A stretch of 43,300 bases of DNA from CAYFIW01 sp964343265 (GTDB taxonomy: Bacteria > Chloroflexota > Dehalococcoidia > Lucifugimonadales > UBA826). A program made the position numbers and the translations under genes. Of this stretch, positions 8,613 to 16,189 are shown piece after piece. Location: assembly GCA_964343265.1 (NCBI GenBank), contig CAYFIW010000010.1, positions 1 to 43,300 on the forward strand, given 5' to 3'. Position 1 is the first letter of the stretch, and each line of letters starts with the position of its first letter. The notes below the pieces were generated by a model, which was not told the origin of the DNA, searched no databases, and saw only the letters and a list, made by a program, of their open reading frames with translations.

Positions 8613-9881
8613 TTATGATTTTCTTACCGCTGACCCAGCAGTAAATCCTGAACTCCAAGCCCACTGGAAGTTATACCCTCCCAGGTGACCGGTCACATCA
8701 ACCACTTCCCCTATAAAATAAAGCCCTGGACAATTTTTGTATTCCATTGTCCTAGAATCCAATTGTTTAGTACTGACACCGCCAACAGTCACCTCAGCAG
8801 TTCTGTAGCCTTCGCTGCCAGTAGGAATTAAAGTCCAAGATTTGATACGAGACGATGAGTTTTCAATCAATTGATTAGGTAACTGTTCTATTGGAACCTC
8901 AGAATGAGATTCCCACAATATACCCTCCAATCTAGCCACTAACGATCTAGGTAACAAATTTGAGAGATATGTGCGTAGAAGCTTTTTGTTACCTTGAGCC
9001 TTTTCAAAATATAAACGATCTGTAAGGTCGAAATCCGGCAAGAGATCTATCGTTACGGTTACACCATCGTTCCAGTAACTCGAAGCCTGTAAAACGGCGG
9101 GACCACTTACGCCTTTATGGGTAAACAAAATATCATCCTTGAATTCGACACTGCCTACCTTGATAAGCACGGGAGTGGAAACTCCAGACAGTTCTGAAGA
9201 AAAAATCTTATCCTCACCTCCGAGTGTAAACGCTACAAGTCCAGGCTTCGTATTTGTGACCTCAAGAGAGAAGTTCCTAGCTACTTCATAACCAAATCCA
9301 CTTCCGCCTAGAGTAGGTATTGAAAGTGCTCCCGTTGCTATGATTAGGGAGGTAGAAACAAACGAAAGGTCCAATCTCGCATTTCGATCATTAATTCCAC
9401 CCCTCAGTGTGAACTTACTTCCACCATCTTGATTCGAAACAATACATTCTTGATTATCAAAACTCTCATGAGTAATCGTCTTTATATGGACATCGGTCAT
9501 AATTTCAACTCCGGCGGCATCACATTCCTTTAGGAGCATATCTAAAATATCTCTTGAGGAGCCCTCACAAAAGAATTGATTGTTACGCCTTACAACATAA
9601 GAAATCTTATGTTTATTTACTAATTCGATAAAATCATTTGGACCATATTTACTAAAAGCAGATCTGCAGAAATTTACATTCTCAGATATAAAATCATCAT
9701 AGTCGACAAAGCCATTTGTAAAATTACAATGTCCCCCTCCGGACATTAAAATCTTTTTACCAACCATGTTTGATTTTTCGATGACTAGAACAGTAAGATC
9801 TCTTTTAGCCGCGGTAAAAGCTGCCATCAATCCAGCAGCACCTCCTCCCAATACGATCACGTCATAACTATGGACTTTCAT
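8613..9881 (-). CDS. HI0933/YhiN-family FAD-dependent oxidoreductase
   Basis: A 422-residue NAD(P)/FAD-dependent flavoprotein of the HI0933 (YhiN/BaiN-like) family. The N-terminal dinucleotide motif GGGAAG lies at about 12-17, followed by KSNMVGKKILMSGGGHCNFTN, split here as the family's conserved flavin loop (about 36-56). The C-terminal GEVVDVTGHLGGYNFQWAWSSG closing motif is complete in two parts near 391-413. Characterised members reduce C=C bonds in bile acids, but most have no assigned substrate. Its stop lies 175 bp from the start of the GMC gene transcribed in the same direction. The start ATG 9881 has only a weak purine tract (GAGATGGA) upstream. Divergent from the crotonase gene. 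Confidence 0.88.
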   Translation of the reverse strand: MKVHSYDVIVLGGGAAGLMAAFTAAKRDLTVLVIEKSNMVGKKILMSGGGHCNFTNGFVDYDDFISENVNFCRSAFSKYGPNDFIELVNKHKISYVVRRNNQFFCEGSSRDILDMLLKECDAAGVEIMTDVHIKTITHESFDNQECIVSNQDGGSKFTLRGGINDRNARLDLSFVSTSLIIATGALSIPTLGGSGFGYEVARNFSLEVTNTKPGLVAFTLGGEDKIFSSELSGVSTPVLIKVGSVEFKDDILFTHKGVSGPAVLQASSYWNDGVTVTIDLLPDFDLTDRLYFEKAQGNKKLLRTYLSNLLPRSLVARLEGILWESHSEVPIEQLPNQLIENSSSRIKSWTLIPTGSEGYRTAEVTVGGVSTKQLDSRTMEYKNCPGLYFIGEVVDVTGHLGGYNFQWAWSSGFTAGSAVRKS

Positions 9882-9964
9882 GAATCCATCTCACTTCACT
9901 TTCAATACGTTCGGATAAGATATAGATTTTTATGCTCTCCAAGAATAGTTTCTAAAGGTATAAC

Positions 9965-9993
9965 TTGACTGATTCTAAGGATAACTGTTTACT
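9965..9993 (+). promoter_or_regulatory. Candidate sigma70-type promoter for the crotonase gene
   Basis: TTGACT (9965-9970) is 5 of 6 to the -35 consensus. It is followed after 17 nt by TTTACT (9988-9993), a 4 of 6 match to -10. It lies in the 170-bp divergent region between the HI0933-family gene and the crotonase. Transcription would start near 10000, giving a leader of about 55 nt to the preferred ATG at 10056. Confidence 0.35.
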
Positions 9994-10055
9994 GATGAAA
10001 CAGACTAAATTTCATGTCTACAAATAATACTGAACTTTTACCTGAGGAGACCCCT

Positions 10056-10904
10056 ATGTCAAATGAATATACGAAAATTATTTATAACATCGAAGATCGC
10101 ATTGCTAGAATCACCCTCAACGCTCCGGAAAAAAGAAATGCCTTGTCTTTTGAAATGAGGGATGAACTCATAAGTGCCCTTAAGCGCGCTGAATCTGACG
10201 ACGATGTAAGCATTGTATTAATTGATGGTTCAGGGCCCTCGTTTTGTTCTGGATACGATCTTTCGGCAAGAGACCCAAATTACAAAAAGAATGGCTGGGT
10301 CGAATCGAGATATTTTGATAATTGGACCGATCAATTCGCCAGAAGCTGCGCTCGAGACTGGCTCACAATATGGGATCTATTAAAGCCAGTTGTTGCTAAA
10401 GTTCATGGACATTGTGTTGCTGGCGGTACAGAAATCCTATCAATGGTGGACATAGCATTTGTATCTGACGAGGCTCGAATAGGTTACCCCCCTATGAGAG
10501 GTATGACTACACCAGACACACTCTATTTTCCATGGAAAATGTCCATGGCTAGAGCAAAGTACCTACAACTTACCGGAAATTCCGTGAGCGGACGCGAGGC
10601 CGCTGAAATGGGTTGGGTCGCTAAGTCTTTTCCAGAGCAATCTCTTGAGGAAGAAGTTATGAGAGAATTACGACCAATGGCACAAATCGCCCCGGATCTA
10701 ATCTCAGCAAACAAACAATCTCTAAATCAGGCCTATGAAATTATGGGATTCAAAACCGCGCTTTCAATGGGATGGTCATGGCACACACTTTCAGGTCACG
10801 TCCGACCAGGGGCAGGTGATTTTGGTGATGCCATGAAAGAAGGAGGGCTCAAAAATGCTTTGGAATGGAGAGATGGAGCCTATAAGAACGAAGGTTTTGT
10901 ATAA
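10056..10904 (+). CDS. Enoyl-CoA hydratase/isomerase family protein (crotonase fold)
   Basis: A crotonase-superfamily protein of 282 residues acting on an acyl-CoA, typically hydration or isomerisation of a double bond. The start is set at ATG 10056 because GAGGAG lies at 10044-10049 with ideal 6-nt spacing and the family N-terminus begins there. An in-frame ATG at 10014 would add 14 residues with no ribosome site. Oxyanion-hole segments are GSGPSFCSGYDLS (about 55-67) and HGHCVAGGTEILSMVDIAF (about 121-139). The C-terminal part is longer and Trp-rich compared with short hydratases, so the exact substrate is open. It stands alone, convergent with the metal-importer permease. Confidence 0.88.
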   Translation: MSNEYTKIIYNIEDRIARITLNAPEKRNALSFEMRDELISALKRAESDDDVSIVLIDGSGPSFCSGYDLSARDPNYKKNGWVESRYFDNWTDQFARSCARDWLTIWDLLKPVVAKVHGHCVAGGTEILSMVDIAFVSDEARIGYPPMRGMTTPDTLYFPWKMSMARAKYLQLTGNSVSGREAAEMGWVAKSFPEQSLEEEVMRELRPMAQIAPDLISANKQSLNQAYEIMGFKTALSMGWSWHTLSGHVRPGAGDFGDAMKEGGLKNALEWRDGAYKNEGFV

Positions 10905-10954
10905 ATTCCCTTAACCCGTATGAAATCAAACAGTTGTTTTATTATCAATCTGAT

Positions 10955-11821
10955 TTAGTGTATTTCATGTGATTGACCAGACCTATGTTCATGTTGTCTT
11001 TTTCCTCTCATGACAACCTTTCTTTGGAAAGTTGTAAATGAGAGGAAAAAGACGAATACGATTGCTGAAAACAAGACCACCGACGCTCCTGACGACACAT
11101 CTATATAGAAGCTAATATATAAGCCCCCAAGTCCGCATAAGGATCCTATGATCACCGAGAAGATAAGCATTTTATGAAAGTTGTTTGTTAGCAATTGTGC
11201 AGTGACCGGAGGTATTACAATCGCGGCAGCCAGCATAGTTACACCTAGTACTTGAAGCGACACGACGATAATTGCCGCTAACAACAGAGCAAATGCGGCA
11301 TCGACCCAAGCAGTTGGCACACCATACAAGCCTGCAACGTCGGATTCAAATGTGGTGAATAATAAATACTTATAACCGACAAAAATTAATACGATTGCTA
11401 TGATCGACACAATAATTATTGCAAGAAGATCTGTTTCAGTAATACCTAAAATATTTCCAAATAATGCGGCATCGAAACTTCGAGTGAAGCTTTTAAATTT
11501 ACTAATTAAGGCCACTCCAAGCGCAAAACTCGCCGTAGTTACGATCCCAATAGCAGCATCTGCATTGATGCCTCGTTTCTTAGTAGTCAGATTTATTAAC
11601 AGAGCCGAAATAAAGCCCCACATACTCGCCCCTACAAAGAAATTAATTGAGAGCACATAACTTGTTACTGCCCCACCAAAAATTGCATGAGATAGTCCGT
11701 GGCCAATATATGACATTCTTCTGAGAACGATATAGACACCTATTAAACCGCAAAGTCCACCGACCAGAGTCGCAACAATAAGACCTCTTACGAAAAATTC
11801 ATATTGTAGTGGAGCAAACAA
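10955..11821 (-). CDS. znuB: Zinc/manganese ABC transporter permease (ABC-3 family)
   Basis: A 288-residue polytopic membrane protein with about 8 hydrophobic segments, the channel-forming subunit of a metal importer. The early VYIVLRRMSYIGHGLSHAIF segment (about 29-48) is diagnostic of the ABC-3/ZnuB-MntB family. So is the LGVTMLAAAIVIPPVTAQLL stretch (about 191-210), which carries the coupling region. A C-terminal basic, His-containing tail (KRQHEHRSGQSHEIH) follows the last helix. It is the last gene of the operon order binding protein, ATPase, permease, 24 bp after the ATPase stop. The start is a TTG at 11821 with a poor ribosome site. Whether Zn or Mn is transported cannot be decided from this subunit. 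Confidence 0.88.
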   Translation of the reverse strand: MFAPLQYEFFVRGLIVATLVGGLCGLIGVYIVLRRMSYIGHGLSHAIFGGAVTSYVLSINFFVGASMWGFISALLINLTTKKRGINADAAIGIVTTASFALGVALISKFKSFTRSFDAALFGNILGITETDLLAIIIVSIIAIVLIFVGYKYLLFTTFESDVAGLYGVPTAWVDAAFALLLAAIIVVSLQVLGVTMLAAAIVIPPVTAQLLTNNFHKMLIFSVIIGSLCGLGGLYISFYIDVSSGASVVLFSAIVFVFFLSFTTFQRKVVMRGKRQHEHRSGQSHEIH

Positions 11822-11845
11822 ATGGAAGGTTACCTAATTAGATGA

Positions 11846-12679
11846 TTATAAATCCGTATCGTTATCTTTATGTGTCCGCCCGAAAAAATGAGGCGTTTCT
11901 GCAACCAATTTCATGCCCATATATTCAGTTACATTGATATCAGCATTATAAGTTTTCTTAAGGACTGGAGGAGTAAACACCTCATCGGGGGGTCCAGAAG
12001 CGACAATCGCCTTGTTTACACAAACCACCCAGGGTAAATGGGCCGCGACAGCATTTATCTCATGAGTAGTCATAATAACCGTCACATCTTGGTGATTAAG
12101 TTCATCAAGCAAGTGCATAACTTCATCTCTTGTTTTGATATCCACACCTGATGTTGGCTCGTCAAGAAGAAGTAACTTCGGACTACTTACCAATGCTCTC
12201 GCCAAAAAAGCCCTTTGTTGTTGTCCTCCGGATATCTCCCTAATGTGTCGTTTTGCGACGTCGGCTATTCCAAGCCTTTCCATCATTTCATTCCCCAATT
12301 TTCTATCCTCTTTTGGGTGCCATGGAATCCACCATTTGTTAGGAGTTCGGCCCATCATCACCACTTGTTCTACGGTAATTGGAAAATTCCAATCTATATT
12401 CTCCAGTTGGGGAACATATCCAATCTCTGGTCTTCCCTTTGAAATCGAGCGCCCTTCTATCTTTACGTTGCCATGATAAATGTCTACAGCACCAAGAATT
12501 GCCCGCAGCAAAGTCGTTTTGCCTGATCCACTAGGACCCAACAATCCTACGAAATCTCCACGATTAATGTTTAAATTTATATTAGCGAGAACGGATTCCC
12601 CATCATAACCACACGTTACATTAGAGATCTCCACTATTCGTTCGGGCGTTTCATATTGATGAGGGATTGGATGAAGCAA
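11846..12679 (-). CDS. znuC: Zinc/manganese ABC transporter ATP-binding protein
   Basis: Nucleotide-binding subunit that powers the metal importer. Walker A GPSGSGKT, the signature ISGGQQQRAFLARAL, Walker B LLLLDEPTSGVD and the switch His in TTHE are all present. The open frame reaches back to a TTG at 12736, which would overlap the binding-protein gene by 53 bp. A TTG at 12679 gives 277 residues, no overlap, and GGAAT 8 nt upstream, so it is preferred. A GTG at 12634, right at the VEISNVTCGYDG domain start, is another option. Cytoplasmic, peripheral to the membrane permease encoded 24 bp downstream. Confidence 0.88.
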   Translation of the reverse strand: MLHPIPHQYETPERIVEISNVTCGYDGESVLANINLNINRGDFVGLLGPSGSGKTTLLRAILGAVDIYHGNVKIEGRSISKGRPEIGYVPQLENIDWNFPITVEQVVMMGRTPNKWWIPWHPKEDRKLGNEMMERLGIADVAKRHIREISGGQQQRAFLARALVSSPKLLLLDEPTSGVDIKTRDEVMHLLDELNHQDVTVIMTTHEINAVAAHLPWVVCVNKAIVASGPPDEVFTPPVLKKTYNADINVTEYMGMKLVAETPHFFGRTHKDNDTDL

Positions 12680-12683
12680 AGTC

Positions 12684-13757
12684 TTATTCCGGGTATATTG
12701 CCTTGCTTTCCTCTGGGAAAACCAAGCTTGTGTCAAATCCGTTCATCGCATCTGCATTTCCGCCTAAAGCTGGAACCATTATTTCGATGTTAGAAGCCAT
12801 TAATCCGAGATAGGTATGTCCTTCATCTCCTGGTCCACCAGGCAAATCATCATCCCGAAGTTGATCTATGAACTTTGAGCCGCCTTCTTTAGCAATTTGT
12901 TCCATAATGGGACTAGGAAAAACGTCTGAACCAAAAATAGCTGGCACACTTGTTTCGCGAACCTGGTCGATTAAACGAGCAACTTCTTTTGCAGAAGGTT
13001 CTCTGAAATCAGATGGCTGTACAGCCCCGATTATTTCTAACCCGTATCTTGGACCAAAGAAAGGGAAAGAATCGTGATACGTTAAAAGTTTTCGATTGTC
13101 GTTTGGTATCGTTTCTACAGCGGATCGTATTCTTTCATCCAAATCGTAGATTCTAATTTCAAAGCGGTCAAAATTACGTTGGAAGTAAGAAGCATTGACT
13201 GGATCTAAATCGGTCAATGCCTGAGTGATCAACTCAGCATACTTTAGGGCAAGAATCGGATTGGTCCAAAGATGAGGATTTGGATGGCCATCAGATTCCG
13301 GAAAAGAGAAATCGTAAACCCATTCTTCTGGAGATATTGCTTTGTCACCTAATTTCAATATTAAGGTATCAGGCTTCGAATTAGCCTTAGCCATTTGAAG
13401 AGAAGGTTCTTCAAGATATAAACCATTCAGAATGATCAAGTCCGCCTGTGACATCAATTTTGCGACAGAGGGAGCAGGTTCGAATGTATGTGAGTTCGTA
13501 CCCTCTGGTACAATTCCCTCCAAAAGAATTCTATCCCCGCCGATGTTTTCAACAATGCTTGTTATTGGAGAAACAGTTGTGACGACGTAAAAAGGTTCAA
13601 CAGTCACATTAGCAGAATGAGTCGCAGATTTATTTTCTGATTTTGTTGAAATTGCGGCATTATTGTCAGAACAACTTAAAGTAGTTGCAAGGCTAATTGT
13701 CATTACTATCAACAACAGTGCAAGAAGATGTTTATTTAAGAAAAATATCCGATCCAA
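12684..13757 (-). CDS. znuA: Zinc/manganese-binding solute-binding lipoprotein of the ABC importer
   Basis: A cluster A-I (TroA/ZnuA/PsaA) metal-binding protein, 357 residues from a TTG at 13757. The N-terminus has a hydrophobic stretch (about 11-27) ending at Cys29 in TTLSC, a slightly imperfect lipobox, so it is probably a lipid-anchored extracytoplasmic receptor. Likely metal ligands by family alignment are His90 (GTNSHTFEP), His162 (NPHLW), His228 (TYHDSF) and Asp278 (FGSDVF), a TroA-like His3Asp set compatible with Zn or Mn. The charged His-rich loop of enterobacterial ZnuA is missing apart from a short acidic ESDGHPNPH. It heads the binding protein-ATPase-permease operon. The region upstream contains inverted repeats that may control it. 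Confidence 0.88.
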   Translation of the reverse strand: MDRIFFLNKHLLALLLIVMTISLATTLSCSDNNAAISTKSENKSATHSANVTVEPFYVVTTVSPITSIVENIGGDRILLEGIVPEGTNSHTFEPAPSVAKLMSQADLIILNGLYLEEPSLQMAKANSKPDTLILKLGDKAISPEEWVYDFSFPESDGHPNPHLWTNPILALKYAELITQALTDLDPVNASYFQRNFDRFEIRIYDLDERIRSAVETIPNDNRKLLTYHDSFPFFGPRYGLEIIGAVQPSDFREPSAKEVARLIDQVRETSVPAIFGSDVFPSPIMEQIAKEGGSKFIDQLRDDDLPGGPGDEGHTYLGLMASNIEIMVPALGGNADAMNGFDTSLVFPEESKAIYPE

Positions 13758-13793
13758 ATTATTTAATAACCAACCTTTTAATTAAAATTAGAA

Positions 13794-13815
13794 CTAGTCG
13801 CCATTAACAGACTAG
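13794..13815. promoter_or_regulatory. Operator-like inverted repeat upstream of the metal importer
   Basis: CTAGTC (13794-13799) and GACTAG (13810-13815) form a 6-bp inverted repeat with a 10-nt spacer. It is centred about 47 nt upstream of the TTG start of the binding-protein gene. Its size suits a dimeric metalloregulator, but it does not match the Zur, MntR/DtxR or AdcR consensus sequences known to me. Confidence 0.35.
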
Positions 13816-13841
13816 ACGCATTACTAAAAAACGCACAACCC

Positions 13842-13914
13842 TTTCACATAGCAACAGTGAAAAATTAAACACTCCCACAATCTATTGTTTAAGTTTCTCT
13901 ATTACTATGTGAAA
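13842..13914 (-). repeat. Nested inverted repeats sharing one arm, upstream of the metal importer
   Basis: TTTCACATAG (13842-13851) is the exact reverse complement of CTATGTGAAA (13905-13914), and its first six bases also pair with GTGAAA at 13857-13862. Read on the minus strand, one 3' arm could pair with either of two upstream arms: 10 bp with a 53-nt loop, or 6 bp with a 9-nt loop. A run of six T follows 10 nt later. It may be a switchable leader for the importer, a read-through terminator for the aldolase gene, or repeated half-sites for a regulator. Confidence 0.4.
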
Positions 13915-13936
13915 TAGGTCAAAAATGTTCCTCAGC

Positions 13937-14689
13937 TTAACGGGTTATACCGGAAAGCCCACCCCTTAAGCCTTCAGTTGCCCATGGTGCCCAAGGCATA
14001 GTAAAAAATTTGAAACCCTTAGCAACGTAGAAATTGGGATCCATATCAGGAGGAATGAAGTACATACCAGGCATAACGTTGTGCCTTTTACACGCTTCCG
14101 CAATTTTATCTAAACCAGCCTGATAAGTATCACTTTGGTAATCCAGCGGAACTCCGAGTTCAATTGACAAATCAGATGGACCTACCAATAACACGTCTAT
14201 TCCTGGTACGCTAAGTATCTCATCGATGTTATCTATTGCTTGCTGAGTTTCAATCATGGGGACTATCAAGAGATCTCTATTAACAGTGTCAAGATAGTCT
14301 CGGTAGTCTTTAGTATCTCCCCAATCCCCTCGAACACCGGCATTACTTCTATCGCCTTCTGGAGAGTATTTACATGCACGAACCATGGCTGTGGCCTGAG
14401 CTTTATCGTTGACCATTGGGACGATAATCCCACGAGCTCCTGCGTCCAATGCAAAACAAATTAACTCTGCTCTATTTCCGCTTACTCTAACTATTGGAGC
14501 CGTATCCGTACCCTTAGTGGCGGCGATTCCTGCGTAGAATTCTTTTGGTTCATATGGGGAGTGCTGCGTATCAAAAAGGATGAAATCAAACCCAGCATTA
14601 GCTAACATCCCCATATTGTCAGCAGCCGGAGAACCAGCGGTGCCAACAACCGTTTTACCGGCCTTGATCTTATCTTTTACAACATTCAT
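13937..14689 (-). CDS. HpcH/HpaI family class II aldolase
   Basis: A 250-residue TIM-barrel aldolase/citrate-lyase-like protein; family members cleave 2-keto-4-hydroxy acids to pyruvate or glyoxylate plus an aldehyde, using a divalent metal. Key stretches are FDTQHSPYEP (about 37-46), the Arg in VRVSGN, ARGIIVPMVN (about 84-93), the metal ligand Glu in MIETQQAIDNIDEI and the Asp in GPSDLSIELG. The C-terminus is a little divergent. ATG 14689 is preceded by GGAGG 8 nt upstream, a strong ribosome site. It is divergent from the alpha-hydroxy-acid oxidase gene, and the pair could share a regulatory region because their substrates and products are related 2-keto/2-hydroxy acids. Confidence 0.88.
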   Translation of the reverse strand: MNVVKDKIKAGKTVVGTAGSPAADNMGMLANAGFDFILFDTQHSPYEPKEFYAGIAATKGTDTAPIVRVSGNRAELICFALDAGARGIIVPMVNDKAQATAMVRACKYSPEGDRSNAGVRGDWGDTKDYRDYLDTVNRDLLIVPMIETQQAIDNIDEILSVPGIDVLLVGPSDLSIELGVPLDYQSDTYQAGLDKIAEACKRHNVMPGMYFIPPDMDPNFYVAKGFKFFTMPWAPWATEGLRGGLSGITR

Positions 14690-14865
14690 TCAACAAACCT
14701 CCGTTTATTTATTTGTACAAAACTTACCTGTAGTTTACGACAAGTTGATCATTCATACGAATCCAATCTCCGTGATCCACTGAGAGAGAGATAGTCTTAA
14801 CGAGCATTTTCATTTAGTCCGTAATTTAAGTTATTATCCTCGCATCAATAATTCAACAGAATTTT

Positions 14866-14871
14866 TATAGT
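14866..14871 (+). promoter_or_regulatory. Candidate -10 element for the alpha-hydroxy-acid oxidase gene
   Basis: TATAGT matches the -10 consensus at 5 of 6 positions and lies about 42 nt before the start codon in the 223-bp divergent intergenic region. No convincing -35 is present at 16-18 nt, so an activator would be needed or the call is wrong. Confidence 0.25.
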
Positions 14872-14912
14872 AGAGAGAATCTTTGATTCAGAATGATAAT
14901 TGGAGATAGAAA

Positions 14913-16010
14913 ATGGCAGAACATAAATTAGTCTCCCTTAATGATTATGAAGAGCTGGCATACCGTAAGTTGTCGAAGGAACTGGCAGATTACGTACGAG
15001 CAGGTGCTCAGGATGAAATAACTCTTAGACTAAACCGGTCTGACTTTAGCGATATAACCGTAAATCCTAGAATTTTTAGAGATGTTAATACTCGGGACCT
15101 TTCTACTACAGCCTTGGGAACGCCGATATCTCTGCCAATCATGATAACTCCTGCTGGAGGTCAAATGCACCTTCATTCCGACGGAGAATTGGCGACAGCT
15201 CGAGCCGCAGATGCACATGGGACTATCTATTCCACACCTACGAATTCTGGAAAATCTCTCGAAAGTATCGCCAAAGAAACGACTGGTCCCAAATGGTTCC
15301 AAATCGGTCAACACACAAGGGAAATTCAAGAACATTTCGTAAAGAGAGCCGAAGCCGCTGGTTATAAGGCAATAATACTAACGGCCGACACCCCAATACC
15401 GAGCAGGAGAGAAAGTGAGATTCGAAACGGCTTTTCGATCCAAGATCATTTAAGCTGGGGTAGCGTTGAAGGACACGAAGAATTTTTGTTATCTGACCCT
15501 GATTTGCACGCTTACATATATGGTGGTTCTGATAAAAACCAGGGATCGGCCGGTACTGGGGATAAATCTATGAATTGGGACGATATGGAATGGTTTAGGA
15601 GTATAACCAACCTACCCATAGTTATAAAAGGAGTCAGGCATATTGATGATGCTAGGAAATGTGTAGATGCCGGATTTCAAGGCATTACTATTTCAAACCA
15701 TGGAGCACGTCACATGGATGGAAACAAATCGTCCATAAAGGTTTTATCCGAGATAGCGCCCGAAATATCAGATAAAATCGAAGTGTTTTTCGATTCAGGA
15801 ATACGCCGTGGAATGGAAATAGCTAAAGCCCTAAGTCTTGGAGCCCGAGCTGTTCTTATTGGAAGGCCTCTATTTTGGGGACTGGCAGTAGATGGAGAAT
15901 CGGGTGTTTTCAATGTTTTAGATATATTGAAAACCGAACTGGATTTAGCCATAGCATATTTGGGAGTGAACAAAGTAGCGGATTTAGACCAATCATACAT
16001 AAACTTTTAG
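14913..16010 (+). CDS. FMN-dependent alpha-hydroxy-acid oxidase/dehydrogenase
   Basis: A 365-residue (S)-2-hydroxy-acid oxidising TIM-barrel flavoprotein of the lactate/glycolate oxidase family; it converts a 2-hydroxy acid to a 2-keto acid. Conserved are Tyr27 (ADYVRAGAQDEIT, equivalent to glycolate-oxidase Tyr24), Lys239 (IKGV), His263 and Arg266 (SNHGARH), and the FMN phosphate site DSGIRRG and GRPLFWGLA. The substrate-carboxylate Tyr of the QLYVYK segment is Gly132 here (WFQIGQH), so substrate preference may be unusual. ATG 14913 has GGAG at 14902-14905. The plus-strand unit ends at 16010, 32 bp from tRNA-Glu on the other strand. Confidence 0.88.
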   Translation: MAEHKLVSLNDYEELAYRKLSKELADYVRAGAQDEITLRLNRSDFSDITVNPRIFRDVNTRDLSTTALGTPISLPIMITPAGGQMHLHSDGELATARAADAHGTIYSTPTNSGKSLESIAKETTGPKWFQIGQHTREIQEHFVKRAEAAGYKAIILTADTPIPSRRESEIRNGFSIQDHLSWGSVEGHEEFLLSDPDLHAYIYGGSDKNQGSAGTGDKSMNWDDMEWFRSITNLPIVIKGVRHIDDARKCVDAGFQGITISNHGARHMDGNKSSIKVLSEIAPEISDKIEVFFDSGIRRGMEIAKALSLGARAVLIGRPLFWGLAVDGESGVFNVLDILKTELDLAIAYLGVNKVADLDQSYINF

Positions 16011-16042
16011 GGTATCGTGCTGCATTTTCCAGATGAAAATGT

Positions 16043-16119
16043 TGGTGACCCCAGCGGGATTCGAACCCGCGATCTCCGCCTTGAAAGGGCAGTGTCCTGG
16101 ACCGCTAGACGATGGGGCC
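16043..16119 (-). tRNA. tRNA-Glu (UUC), CCA encoded
   Basis: A full cloverleaf on the minus strand. The 7-bp acceptor stem is GGCCCCA with TGGGGTC, including one G-U pair, followed by discriminator A and an encoded CCA. The D arm is GTCT...GGAC, and the anticodon arm is CTGCC-CTTTCAA-GGCGG with anticodon TTC at 16083-16085. There is a 5-nt variable loop and a T arm GCGGG-TTCGAAT-CCCGC. The body is 74 nt without CCA. The anticodon reads GAA/GAG, hence glutamate. It lies 70 bp downstream of argC on the same strand. Confidence 0.97.
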
Positions 16120-16150
16120 AAATAATCGGCATAATTAAGCCAACCGTTCT

Positions 16151-16179
16151 ATTCTATTTCCAGATATCTGTTACTGCAA
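16151..16179 (-). promoter_or_regulatory. Candidate promoter for tRNA-Glu
   Basis: On the minus strand, TTGCAG (16179-16174) and TAGAAT (16156-16151) are spaced by exactly 17 nt. This predicts a start near 16144, about 25 nt before the mature 5' end of the tRNA. Both boxes fall in the gap after argC, so the tRNA may be transcribed independently of it. Confidence 0.42.
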
Positions 16180-16189
16180 CGTGGAACAC

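Noticed and set aside
12684..12736. A 53-bp overlap of the importer ATPase and binding-protein genes
   Set aside because: It depends on a poorly supported TTG start at 12736; a start at 12679 removes the overlap.
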